From: Bordetella parapertussis
GTDB lineage: Bacteria > Pseudomonadota > Gammaproteobacteria > Burkholderiales > Burkholderiaceae_C
Length of the DNA: 37,472 nucleotides
NCBI GenBank assembly: GCA_945870575.1
Contig: CAMBSK010000025.1
Coordinates: 1 to 37,472 of the forward strand
Direction: 5' to 3'
Shown: piece by piece, positions 1 through 7,588 of the stretch
Position numbering within the stretch: position 1 is the stretch's first letter
Layout: each line of letters begins with the position of its first letter
The notes under the pieces: generated by a model
What the model was told of the DNA's origin: nothing
The model's database searches: none
What the model saw: the letters and a program-made list of their open reading frames with translations, nothing else
Position numbers and translations under genes: made by a program

Positions 1-187
1 TACATGGACGCTAAAAAAAATTAGGTGCGATCAAAAGCCCTCTTGTGGGACACTTTGATAAATGACGGTATTTTTGACGGTACTTTATTTATCTTTATTT
101 GAAGAGTCTATATCTGGTGGTGCTTACAGCTTGAAATTCGATCCCCTCCGGGAGGCGGGGGTGAGGCAAACGCCGGACGAAAAACCT
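1..187. other. Left-edge non-coding stretch
   Basis: No gene can be supported here. The strand downstream of the TPR gene shows a GC-rich patch near 144-162 without a following T-run, so it is not a convincing terminator. An 8-bp direct repeat, TGACGGTA, occurs at 63-70 and 75-82 in AT-rich DNA. One frame stays open from the window edge to a stop at 22-24, which could be the tail of an upstream plus-strand gene, but seven codons are too few to say. Confidence 0.4.
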
Positions 188-862
188 TCACACCATATTT
201 TTCTTGCTTGCAGATATTTTTTTGCGCAATTGCAGAATCATTTCAGCGGCATTTTGCATTTGCGGATTCACCAAATTAGCGCGTTCCATGAAGTCAAGTG
301 CGCGTTCAAACTGACCTTTGTTAACCAGCATTCTGGCGTAGCCCGACAGTGCGCCGAAATGCTGCGGCACGCGCTTGAGAACTTCTTCACAGTCCTGAAT
401 TGATAAATCGTACTGCCCGATCATGAAATACAAGGTGGCGCGCTTGTTCCATGCCTCGGCAAATGCGGGTTGCTTTTCGATGATTTGGCTGAACAAATCG
501 ATGGCCTGCGTCAAGTTGCCTGCGCTCATCAATTCCACACCTTGCTGGTATTCGCGGTCTATGGTGGCATCGCCGGAGTGGCCCCAGAGTTGCCAAATCA
601 CTGCCTGCGCCACGCTGCGAACAGACGGGTCTGCATCGCTGAGCAAAGGATAAACAGTGTCAGCATCCGAGGCGGTTCCGATTTGAGACAAGCGATTCAA
701 GCCGTTGATACGTTGCGCCGTGTTGCCGTGCGCCACATCTTCTTGAGCTTGGCGGTAGTCAGACGCGTTTGCCGGGTCGTTGGCGTTTGCATGGCTTGAG
801 CAGAACAGCACCAGAGCGCAAAGGCTGAGCCTGGACAAAACGGGACGGAATCTGTGTTGCAT
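188..862 (-). CDS. Exported HEAT/TPR-repeat protein
   Basis: A 224-residue protein of unknown specific role. It starts with a basic, hydrophobic signal peptide with a likely cleavage after Ala27 (A-N-A before N-D), so it should be periplasmic. Residues about 50-94 resemble a HEAT-type repeat (phrases such as LLSDADPSVRSVAQAV). Residues about 102-200 carry roughly three TPR units (GNLTQAIDLFSQIIEKQP; AWNKRATLYFMIGQYDLSI). TPR and HEAT solenoids are protein-binding scaffolds. The start at 862 is preferred over an in-frame upstream codon because GGAG lies 7 bases before it and the signal peptide begins there. It is 105 bases downstream of the aminotransferase on the same strand. The partner is unknown. 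Confidence 0.82.
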   Translation of the reverse strand: MQHRFRPVLSRLSLCALVLFCSSHANANDPANASDYRQAQEDVAHGNTAQRINGLNRLSQIGTASDADTVYPLLSDADPSVRSVAQAVIWQLWGHSGDATIDREYQQGVELMSAGNLTQAIDLFSQIIEKQPAFAEAWNKRATLYFMIGQYDLSIQDCEEVLKRVPQHFGALSGYARMLVNKGQFERALDFMERANLVNPQMQNAAEMILQLRKKISASKKNMV

Positions 863-894
863 GGTGAGTCTCCGGCAGCTAGTTTGTAACAAGC

Positions 895-2130
895 TTAACC
901 GAGGGTAAGGATTTGCGCAAAGTGCGGCCTTATGCCCCCGGAGGCGGCGGCCAGCGTCAAGCCTATCTCAGACCTTGAGGGCCATGTCTTGCAGCACTTG
1001 CAGCAGACGGGCGACGTCCCCCGTTCGTTGTTATACAAATGCGGGGTGACGCGTATGGCGCTGCCGCGAATACTGACATGGACTTGGGCCGCTGCAAGCT
1101 CATCGGTCAAACCCGGCGGCAGGCTGCCCGGCCAGCGCAGTCCCAGAAAATGCCCGGCGCGCAAAGCAGAGGGTGCCGCTTGCAGTCCCCAGGCGGCGGC
1201 TTCCTTGGCGATATGGTCATTGCAAAGCCGCAAGCTACGGGCTATGCGCTGAGGTTGCCATTGCAAAATTTGCTCAAACGCGGCAATGGCCATAGGCAGG
1301 GCGACGAAGTTCGAACGTTCGCCCATGTCGTAACGTCTGGCCCCATTCGCGTAGCCGTCGCGGTAGTCCAATAAGCGGGTGAAATCCTGGGCACCGGCCC
1401 GGTTGACCCAGTTTTCTTCCAGCGCTTCGCCATGTTGCAGGTGCGGTGCCGCATATAAAAAACCCAGGCTGTAAGGCCCCATTAGCCATTTGTAGCCGGC
1501 AGCCACCAGAAAGTCGGGCCGCACGCTGCTGACGTCTAGCGGCATGGCCCCCAGCGATTGGGTGGCGTCGACCACCAGAAACCCGCCATGTGCGTCCAGC
1601 GCCTGGCGAACCGCTGCCAGATCGATCAGGCCGCCGTCGGTCCAATGGCAATGCGTAAGTAAGGCCAAGCGGGTGTCGGCATCTATGCGCGCCAGCACGG
1701 CGCGAGTCCAGTCGTCATCTGCCGGGCGCTGCACCGTCACCAGCTCAGCGCCTGCTTGATGGACAGCCCGGCGGACCGGGTACAGGTTGGATGGGAATTC
1801 TTCGGCGCATACCAATACTTTGTCACTGGCTTGCAGCGCAATGTTTTTCAAGGCGGTTTCTATGCCGTAGGACGCCGAGCCGACGATGGCGATGTCGTCT
1901 GCTTTTGCGTTAATGAGTCGCGCAAACAGTTGGCGGGCTTGTTCCGGCAAGGAAAAGAAATCTGCGGGTTTTAAATGCCAGGGCTGCGTTTTGAGTGAAA
2001 TACCTGCTTCGCCTGCCGCCACTGCGGTGCGCAGCAGCGGGGATTGGTAAGCGCAATTGAAATAGGCCACATCGTCCGGGATGTCGAACAAGTGACGTTG
2101 GCAGGCAATGAGAGATGTGTCTGAGCTCAT
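895..2130 (-). CDS. PLP-dependent aminotransferase class V, 3' end probably frameshifted
   Basis: A fold-type I PLP enzyme of the class V family (cysteine desulfurase, isopenicillin-N epimerase and selenocysteine lyase relatives); the substrate is not predictable. Counting from the ATG at 2130, Lys214 in AGYKW is the expected Schiff-base lysine. Asp188 and Gln191 in VVDATQS fit the cofactor-binding positions, and H160/H162 lie in THCHW. The reading frame runs normally to YNNERG and then enters an implausible Cys/Ser-rich tail to the stop at 895. Adding one G to the run at 1018-1022 (C5 on the plus strand) restores a family-like ending, DVARLLQVLQDMALKV, with a stop at 968-970. So the ancestral gene was probably 968-2130, about 387 residues. 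A TTG at 2136 is an alternative start. No clear Shine-Dalgarno is visible. Confidence 0.85.
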   Translation of the reverse strand: MSSDTSLIACQRHLFDIPDDVAYFNCAYQSPLLRTAVAAGEAGISLKTQPWHLKPADFFSLPEQARQLFARLINAKADDIAIVGSASYGIETALKNIALQASDKVLVCAEEFPSNLYPVRRAVHQAGAELVTVQRPADDDWTRAVLARIDADTRLALLTHCHWTDGGLIDLAAVRQALDAHGGFLVVDATQSLGAMPLDVSSVRPDFLVAAGYKWLMGPYSLGFLYAAPHLQHGEALEENWVNRAGAQDFTRLLDYRDGYANGARRYDMGERSNFVALPMAIAAFEQILQWQPQRIARSLRLCNDHIAKEAAAWGLQAAPSALRAGHFLGLRWPGSLPPGLTDELAAAQVHVSIRGSAIRVTPHLYNNERGTSPVCCKCCKTWPSRSEIGLTLAAASGGIRPHFAQILTLG

Positions 2131-2171
2131 GCGCAAACTATATGTGAGTCTGCGATCTCATATTCAAGGGT

Positions 2172-2867
2172 TTAATGGGCCCCTTGTGCAGACGGCTTTT
2201 CCTTGGCGGCCTTGTCAAAGAAGTGGTACCAGCATTCTTCCTTGGCCAAAATATTGCTCTTGTTGTCGAGGCAGTAAAAGCGACGGATTTTTCTCTCACG
2301 GTCGGTGATGAAATAACTGCGGTAGAGCGTTTTGTTCAGTACGTACATGATGGCTGTGCGCGACTGCGGGCAGGTTTCACCCAATATGCAAGAGCGCATC
2401 ACATTGGAATTGACAAAAAGCTCCACCGAAATAATGGGCAGTTTTTTACCGTGATGCGTAGCAACAAGACGCACCGCACAGGTAGAGCCGGTGACTTTGT
2501 CCATGCCGTCTTTTTCAGCCAGCATATTGGCTTCCTGCGCCAGCAATTCGCGGTACCACTCGCCAATGACGCCGCGGCAAATGAAGTATTCCTCGTCGCC
2601 GCTTTTGTGAAAAGGCTCGATGTAAGGGCGGCGCTTGGAGTCAAAGTAAAACAACGGTTCCTGGCCTTCAAATGTGCGTTTGGGCCGTTCTTCTTTGACC
2701 GGTGCGCCTTGGCCGTCCTTTTTCTCTTCTTTTTTCGGCGGCGCACTATGTGCATCAGCCGCAGGCTTGGCGGGAGCAGCTTTTTCTTCATTGGCCATGG
2801 CTGCACTAGACACAGTCAATGTCAGCAGCAAAAGCACTTGTTGAGAGAGAAGAAACAGTTTTTTCAT
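2172..2867 (-). CDS. Exported six-cysteine protein A (uncharacterised)
   Basis: A 231-residue protein I do not recognise as a named family. It has a clear signal peptide (MKKLFLL..., then a Leu-rich core) with probable cleavage at AMA before NEE, residue 25. A low-complexity Ala/Lys/Pro/Glu linker spans about residues 26-65 and a compact domain runs from about 70 to 218. The mature domain has exactly six cysteines (97, 130, 160, 166, 199, 212), suggesting up to three disulfides in the periplasm or outside. Cysteine spacing and intervening motifs (CRGVIGEWYRELL; LYRSYFITDRERK) match the next gene upstream (2946-3656), so the two are paralogues. The ATG lacks an obvious Shine-Dalgarno. Function unknown. 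Confidence 0.85.
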   Translation of the reverse strand: MKKLFLLSQQVLLLLTLTVSSAAMANEEKAAPAKPAADAHSAPPKKEEKKDGQGAPVKEERPKRTFEGQEPLFYFDSKRRPYIEPFHKSGDEEYFICRGVIGEWYRELLAQEANMLAEKDGMDKVTGSTCAVRLVATHHGKKLPIISVELFVNSNVMRSCILGETCPQSRTAIMYVLNKTLYRSYFITDRERKIRRFYCLDNKSNILAKEECWYHFFDKAAKEKPSAQGAH

Positions 2868-2945
2868 GGGCTAGGGTTTACTACGTATATGTGTAATCGG
2901 CTTTAACTGGTCGGTCTTGAGCAATCAACTGTGCTGACGAAACGA

Positions 2946-3656
2946 TCAGTCAACGGTATAGCAGGTTTGGTCCCTGTGCCATTTGCCGGTGTCTGTGACG
3001 CAATGGTGTTGAATCATTTTGCGGTTGATGTCAGATAAAAAATAGGATCTGTAAAGCGCATTTCTGTTGGGGACAAAGTTGACGGTGCGGAAGATTGGGC
3101 ATTCCTCGTTTCGTATGCATCGGTCGAACTGCCTGCTGTTTTCATAAAGTTGAATACTGATTCGGCCCGGAGTCAGGCTTTTTTCGGTACCTGCGGTGAC
3201 GATGCAGGTTTTAGGGTCGACAAAATACAGCTCAGCCAATTCGTTGAAGTAGTTCATTTCGGCGACCACAAGTTCCAGAAACCAGGGTGCCACAATGCCT
3301 TTGCACTCGTAGTAGTCCAGCTTGTCGGAGTGGTGAACAACTTCGCCCAAGGGCATTTTGTTCTTGTCCAGCATCAACATAGGCTCTTTGCCAGAGTTAG
3401 GAGGATGTGCCTTAGAGGCGCGCGGGGCTTCTTCCCGGCCTTCTTTGCTTTGCGAGCCCTCGTTCAGCACAGATTCCACCAACCGGTTATTCGAGTCTTC
3501 TTCCCTGGTGATGACTGTTTTATCCGGTACCTGCAGGAATTTGCTGTCTTTGGCCGATTTATCGTCTGAGCAAGCCGACAACAAGCCGACTGCCAAAAAG
3601 CATGCAGCCAGTAAGCAGCTTTTTTTGAACAGAAATAGGGTTGAAATCTTTGGCAT
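2946..3656 (-). CDS. Six-cysteine lipoprotein B (uncharacterised, paralogue of A)
   Basis: A 236-residue predicted lipoprotein. A lipobox LLSAC places the lipidated cysteine at residue 29, and S-D-D follows; Asp at +2 can cause inner-membrane retention in enterobacteria, but here it is at +3, so sorting is uncertain. A charged, flexible linker spans about 30-90. The C-terminal domain has six cysteines (118, 151, 180, 186, 219, 232) spaced 33-29-6-33-13, against 33-30-6-33-13 in the neighbouring protein. Shared motifs include C-K/R-G-I/V, EECP/ETCP and LYRSYF. The gene is 78 bases upstream of its paralogue on the same strand and 78 bases downstream of the repeat-protein gene. Tandem duplication is inferred. 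Function unknown. Confidence 0.85.
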   Translation of the reverse strand: MPKISTLFLFKKSCLLAACFLAVGLLSACSDDKSAKDSKFLQVPDKTVITREEDSNNRLVESVLNEGSQSKEGREEAPRASKAHPPNSGKEPMLMLDKNKMPLGEVVHHSDKLDYYECKGIVAPWFLELVVAEMNYFNELAELYFVDPKTCIVTAGTEKSLTPGRISIQLYENSRQFDRCIRNEECPIFRTVNFVPNRNALYRSYFLSDINRKMIQHHCVTDTGKWHRDQTCYTVD

Positions 3657-3734
3657 GCTTACTATTATCGACGCATTGAGCTTGCCTGCAAGCCCGTTTT
3701 GTTTGAATGGCAGAACGGTTTGCGCTTTATGTCA

Positions 3735-4646
3735 TCAACCGATGAATAACAAGGAATACGCATTTTTCATTTTGGACAATGCCTTGTCTGCCTTGATATT
3801 TTGAGCTTGAGTGATTTGCAGTGGCTTGATGTTGCCGATCTGGGTAATGCTGGCGATTTTTTTATTGCTGCTGGAGATGAAATCAATGTTCTTGGAAATA
3901 TTGCTGCTGGTATCGCGGATATTCAAATAAAAATCGGTGGAATACTTATTGAACAAGTCGGTCAAGGCCTTGCCTTCAGCCACTGTCGCATTGATGGCAG
4001 TGCCTTTGAAAGCTTCAATACCAGTCAGCATACCCATATCATCCAGCGCTTTTAATCCTTTGTAATTGATAGCCAGAGCCTGGGTATCTTCATAGCCTAC
4101 AAATTTGGAGCTGCCACCCGGCACCAAAGTGACCGAGGTGGATGTGCTGGTGCCAGGGTTGGTCGCTGAGCCTGTGGGTTGAATATGTGTTTGAACTTCA
4201 AATTTACCGTTAACCGATTTAGACCATAGTTGGCTGTCCCAAGGTGAAATCATTTGTTTGGTTTGGCTAGATGACGGTGTAATGATCATCTTGTTTATTT
4301 GAGGATTCAATTTTCTCAAAGTTGAAATATTACTGTTGAGAACATCAAACGCGTCGTTCAAAACCAGGGAGTTTTCAGGAAACTTAGCCAGCAGATTGTC
4401 ATATGTCTTGGCCTGGCTGGAGGTCAAATTGACTTTGGCCGGTATATTCGTCACATTGACTTTCGTGATTTGAGTTTGCACCGCATTCAAATCTTTGAGA
4501 TTGACTGCAATATTCTCAGCCGTGTCGGCAATGGATACTTTCATGCGGCTATTTATTTTCAAGGCGGCCAAGGCTTGCGCTGATGTCATAGGCTTGGGGC
4601 TTGCCGGACTGGCAATGCTGGGGTAACTGACCCTTCTGACCTGCAT
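3735..4646 (-). CDS. Protein with four degenerate DT-x-x-N-type ~40-residue repeats
   Basis: A 303-residue protein without a visible N-terminal signal peptide. I see four degenerate copies of a ~40-residue unit, at about residues 36-79, 93-129, 186-228 and 238-281. The pattern is roughly V-x-I-x-D-T-x-x-N-I-x-x-N-L-x-x-L, then a hydrophobic I-x-x-I strand, then a Thr/Gln-rich end. From memory, such units occur in large bacterial surface or type I-secreted proteins; that is recollection, not a search. A Ser/Thr/Gly-rich insert (about 156-180) separates copies 2 and 3. A good Shine-Dalgarno, AGAGGA, lies 7 bases before the ATG. The absence of a signal peptide means cytoplasmic location or leaderless secretion. 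It is divergent from the beta-barrel gene at 4904. Confidence 0.75.
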   Translation of the reverse strand: MQVRRVSYPSIASPASPKPMTSAQALAALKINSRMKVSIADTAENIAVNLKDLNAVQTQITKVNVTNIPAKVNLTSSQAKTYDNLLAKFPENSLVLNDAFDVLNSNISTLRKLNPQINKMIITPSSSQTKQMISPWDSQLWSKSVNGKFEVQTHIQPTGSATNPGTSTSTSVTLVPGGSSKFVGYEDTQALAINYKGLKALDDMGMLTGIEAFKGTAINATVAEGKALTDLFNKYSTDFYLNIRDTSSNISKNIDFISSSNKKIASITQIGNIKPLQITQAQNIKADKALSKMKNAYSLLFIG

Positions 4647-4670
4647 GATTTATCCTCTAAATTTGATCAC

Positions 4671-4690
4671 AGCGGCAATACATTGCCGCT
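4671..4690. promoter_or_regulatory. Perfect inverted repeat upstream of the repeat-protein gene
   Basis: AGCGGCAA, a 4-base centre TACA, then TTGCCGCT: perfect 8-base arms lying 25-44 bases upstream of the ATG at 4646. It sits just behind the ribosome-binding site in the divergent intergenic region. It could be an operator or a 5'-UTR hairpin; the sequence does not decide between them. Confidence 0.5.
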
Positions 4691-4726
4691 CAAGGCATGC
4701 ATATTCAACATTTGATCGGTTTGCAG

Positions 4727-4745
4727 ACACATTTATTTAATGTGT
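4727..4745. promoter_or_regulatory. Second inverted repeat in the divergent spacer
   Basis: ACACATT, a 5-base centre TATTT, then AATGTGT: perfect 7-base arms in the middle of the 257-base region between the genes starting at 4646 and 4904. The AT-rich centre and position fit a regulator-binding site controlling one or both genes. No known consensus is assigned. Confidence 0.45.
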
Positions 4746-4903
4746 AAAGCCAAGCAAGTTATGCGCCAAATACCTTATCTGCCCGGCAGGAGTCAATTTG
4801 ATTTTTAAGTGCAAAACTGTCTGTTTGTTCTGCCAAGCACTCATATCGATCAGTGTGACTTAAGAAGCCTGTGGATTTGTCGAAGTCAAAGACAAGGTCT
4901 GTT

Positions 4904-5545
4904 ATGTTGGTCTTCAACCATAGGAAATTCTCTGTGAAACTCTTTTTTAGTCATTGCCTGGCCTCTATGCTGTGTGTTTTTGCAGCGCATGCTGAGTCCA
5001 ACCGTTTCATTGGTGGCAATGTTCAAATAGCCACGGGTTATCAGTTGAATACCCCGACGCTGGACAACTACAGCAACAACCAAACCACCTCAAACTCAAA
5101 TATCAACGCTATCCCTTTGGTCTTAGGACTTGGATACAGCTTGTCCTTGAATCAATCGACAGTCGTCGGTTTGAGTTATGAAAAAAATCTGGTCGATACT
5201 TACTCAACAACCTTGTCTACTGGAAGTTCAACGACCGAAAGCCTGGCTTATACCAATCAGCAACGTTATTCACTCACAGGCGGTTATCTGTTGAGTAATT
5301 TTTCAATGGTGTACGCAAAGCTTGGTTATGCCAGCCTGACCACCACCAAAGCAGCAAATAACTTTGATCTCTCCGGTTATGTGCTCGGTGCCGGTTACAA
5401 GTCTTTTCTCAATAACTACCAGTATGTGTTTGCTGAATACAACCACACGCGCATGCCAGAGACCATTTTCACCGTAGGTACTTACAGCTTTAACGCCAAG
5501 TCAATCGGGCATGAATTTTTGCTTGGTTTCGGCTTGCAGTTTTAA
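4904..5545 (+). CDS. Small outer-membrane beta-barrel protein
   Basis: A 213-residue predicted outer-membrane protein. A signal peptide ends at about AHA before ES (residue 30). The mature part alternates polar and hydrophobic residues in strand-like segments with aromatic girdles (GLGYSLSL, VVGLSYEKN, VYAKLGYAS, YVFAEYNHTR) and ends in ...LGFGLQF. A terminal Phe is the usual BAM recognition residue, and the size fits an eight-stranded OmpA/OmpX-like barrel. The Ser/Thr/Asn-rich regions are probable loops. The ATG at 4904 is favoured because AAGG precedes it at a normal distance and the signal peptide follows; a GTG at 4871 would add 11 residues. It is divergent from the repeat-protein gene. 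The exact role (adhesion, stability, porin) is unknown. Confidence 0.8.
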   Translation: MLVFNHRKFSVKLFFSHCLASMLCVFAAHAESNRFIGGNVQIATGYQLNTPTLDNYSNNQTTSNSNINAIPLVLGLGYSLSLNQSTVVGLSYEKNLVDTYSTTLSTGSSTTESLAYTNQQRYSLTGGYLLSNFSMVYAKLGYASLTTTKAANNFDLSGYVLGAGYKSFLNNYQYVFAEYNHTRMPETIFTVGTYSFNAKSIGHEFLLGFGLQF

Positions 5546-5558
5546 ATCTGCAAACCGC

Positions 5559-6278
5559 TCAGCGCTTCTCGTATTGGGTTTTGCCAAACAGGGTTTCAAA
5601 GGCTTTTTTGTCATCTTGCAAAGGCTTACGCAAAGCAGCCAGCACTTCGCATCCGCGAACCACGGCAGGGCGTGCGCCCACCATGTCGAACCATTCTTTC
5701 AAGCGCGGGTAATCAGCCCAATCCATGCCCTGGTTTTTCCAGTTACGCAGCCACGGGTAAATGGCCATGTCGGCAATGCTGTAGCTGTTGCCGGCGATGT
5801 ACTTGCCCAGTGCCAGTTGCTTGTCCATCACGCCGTAAAGTCGCTTGGCTTCGTTGGTGTAACGGTCGATGGCGTAAGGGATTTTTTCCGGCGCATAGGT
5901 GCGGAAATGGTGGTTTTGACCCAGCATGGGGCCAACGCCGCCCATCTGAAACATCAACCATTGCAACACCTCGAACTTGGCTCTGTCGGATTTAGGCAGA
6001 AACTTACCTGTTTTGGCCGCCAAGTACAACAAAATTGCACCGGACTCGAACACGCTGATGGGCTTGCCATCGGGCCCGACCGGGTCAACCAAAGCCGGGA
6101 TTTTGTTGTTCGGGCTGATGGTCAAAAACTCGGGCGTGAACTGCTCACCTTGACCGATATTCACAGAATGGGCCAGCCAGTCCCGACCGAGCCGGTAGCC
6201 ACATTCCTCCAGCATGATGTGGACTTTGTGGCCGTTAGGAGTCGGCCAACTGTAAACATCAATCATGTGCTTAGCCAT
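5559..6278 (-). CDS. yfcG: Nu-class GST / disulfide-bond oxidoreductase, YfcG-like
   Basis: A 239-residue glutathione S-transferase family protein. The N-terminal thioredoxin-like domain carries the TPNGHK motif and ISPNNKIPALVD, then FESGAILLYLA for glutathione gamma-glutamyl binding. The all-alpha domain has the GVGPMLGQNHHF and SIADMAIYPW phrases. These are hallmarks of the YfcG/YghU group, which reduces disulfides using two bound glutathiones rather than conjugating xenobiotics. The ATG lies two bases after the stop codon of the acyl-CoA dehydrogenase, so the two are translationally coupled and this is the last gene of the minus-strand cluster. Any link to fatty-acid or aromatic catabolism is inferred only from position. 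Confidence 0.9.
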   Translation of the reverse strand: MAKHMIDVYSWPTPNGHKVHIMLEECGYRLGRDWLAHSVNIGQGEQFTPEFLTISPNNKIPALVDPVGPDGKPISVFESGAILLYLAAKTGKFLPKSDRAKFEVLQWLMFQMGGVGPMLGQNHHFRTYAPEKIPYAIDRYTNEAKRLYGVMDKQLALGKYIAGNSYSIADMAIYPWLRNWKNQGMDWADYPRLKEWFDMVGARPAVVRGCEVLAALRKPLQDDKKAFETLFGKTQYEKR

Positions 6279-6280
6279 GC

Positions 6281-7543
6281 TCAGCTGCCCCGGGTGACGG
6301 GCATGTCCACTTCTTGCGGCATGGTGGCAATGTGGCGGGCCAACTCCAGCTTGGCGATGGAATTGCGGTGCACTTCGTCCGGGCCGTCGGCCAGACGCAG
6401 CGTGCGCTGGTGGGCATAAGCGTAGGCCAGCGGGAAATCGTCGCTGACACCACCGGCGCCGTGCGCCTGAATTGCCCAGTCGATGATTTGGGTGGCCATC
6501 ACAGGGGCGATCACCTTGATCATGGCGATTTCTGACTTGGCGATCTTGTTGCCAACCGTGTCCATCATGTAAGCGGCTTTAAGCGTCAGCAAACGCGCTT
6601 GCTCGATCATGATGCGCGACTCAGCGATGCGCTCGTGCCACACGCCTTGGGTTGACAGCACTTTGCCGAAGGCGGTGCGGCTGTTCAAGCGTTTGCACAT
6701 GAGTTCAAGTGCGCGCTCGGCGCAGCCTATGGTGCGCATGCAATGGTGAATACGGCCAGGGCCTAGGCGGCCTTGGGCGATTTCAAAACCACGGCCTTCG
6801 CCGAGTAGCAAATTACCAACCGGCACGCGCACGTTTTTCAGCAGCACTTCCATGTGACCGTGTGGCGCATCGTCGTAGCCGAACACGCTCAAAGGTCGCA
6901 AGATTTCCACACCAGGCGCATTGGCTGGCACGATGATCATGCTTTGTTGAGAATGGCGGGGCGCATCAGGGTCAGTTTTGCCCATGACGATGTACACGGC
7001 GCAGCGCGGGTCTCCGGCACCTGACGACCACCACTTGCGGCCGTTGATCACGTACTCATTGCCTTCGCGGCGGATGGAACACTGGATATTGGTGGCGTCA
7101 GACGAAGCCACATCCGGCTCGGTCATCAAAAACGCAGAACGGATGTCGCCGCGCAGCAAAGGCTCCAGCCATTCGTCTTTGAGTTCCTCGCTGGCATAAC
7201 GCTCGAAAGTTTCCATGTTACCGGTGTCCGGCGCAGAACAGTTAAACACCTCGGCGGCGAAAGGTACGCGGCCCATGATTTCGCACAAAGGTGCGTACTC
7301 AAGGTTACTCAGGCCTTCGGGCGCGCGCTTGCTGTGCGGCAAAAACAAATTCCACAAACCGGCTTTGCGTGCCAACGGTTTGAGTTCTTCAACGATTTCT
7401 GTGGGGATCCAGGGGTTGCCCTTGGCGCGGTTGGCGGCAATTTCTTTGAAAAATCGTTTTTCGTTCGGGTAAATATGTTCGTCCATGAAGGCGATCAAGC
7501 GCGCCTGCATATTTTTGACCTTGTCGGTGTAATCAAAGTTCAT
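6281..7543 (-). CDS. Acyl-CoA dehydrogenase, ACAD10/11-like
   Basis: A 420-residue FAD-dependent acyl-CoA dehydrogenase that introduces the alpha,beta double bond into an acyl-CoA. The three-domain family layout is complete: a helical N-terminus, the central barrel with [15 protein letters not shown] and the KWWSSGAGD segment, and the C-terminal helical domain with [15 protein letters not shown] and [11 protein letters not shown]. The [12 protein letters not shown] and GPDEVH wording is typical of the ACAD10/11 group, often linked to unusual (including hydroxylated) acyl chains. A GGAG lies 7 bases before the ATG. It follows the kinase-like gene after 45 bases. In ACAD10/11 proteins the dehydrogenase is fused to a phosphotransferase domain; here the same pair is two adjacent genes. 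Confidence 0.92.
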   Translation of the reverse strand: MNFDYTDKVKNMQARLIAFMDEHIYPNEKRFFKEIAANRAKGNPWIPTEIVEELKPLARKAGLWNLFLPHSKRAPEGLSNLEYAPLCEIMGRVPFAAEVFNCSAPDTGNMETFERYASEELKDEWLEPLLRGDIRSAFLMTEPDVASSDATNIQCSIRREGNEYVINGRKWWSSGAGDPRCAVYIVMGKTDPDAPRHSQQSMIIVPANAPGVEILRPLSVFGYDDAPHGHMEVLLKNVRVPVGNLLLGEGRGFEIAQGRLGPGRIHHCMRTIGCAERALELMCKRLNSRTAFGKVLSTQGVWHERIAESRIMIEQARLLTLKAAYMMDTVGNKIAKSEIAMIKVIAPVMATQIIDWAIQAHGAGGVSDDFPLAYAYAHQRTLRLADGPDEVHRNSIAKLELARHIATMPQEVDMPVTRGS

Positions 7544-7588
7544 GTGGGTCTCCAGTTAGTAAGTGTGTATTGAATGGATAAGAAAAAA

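Noticed and set aside
144..162. GC-rich CCTCC/GGAGG patch after the TPR gene as a terminator
   Set aside because: The loop would be one to three bases and no T-run follows on either strand.
62..403. Open frame of 113 codons on the plus strand at the left edge
   Set aside because: Its second half is antisense to the well-supported TPR protein gene and the product shows no recognisable features.
2175..2906. Open frame of 243 codons antisense to six-cysteine protein A
   Set aside because: The opposite strand has a signal peptide and a paralogue with matching cysteines; this frame has neither.
3666..3700. GCTTGC-CT-GCAAGC repeat between the repeat-protein and lipoprotein genes as a terminator
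   Set aside because: A two-base loop and no T-run in the direction of transcription.
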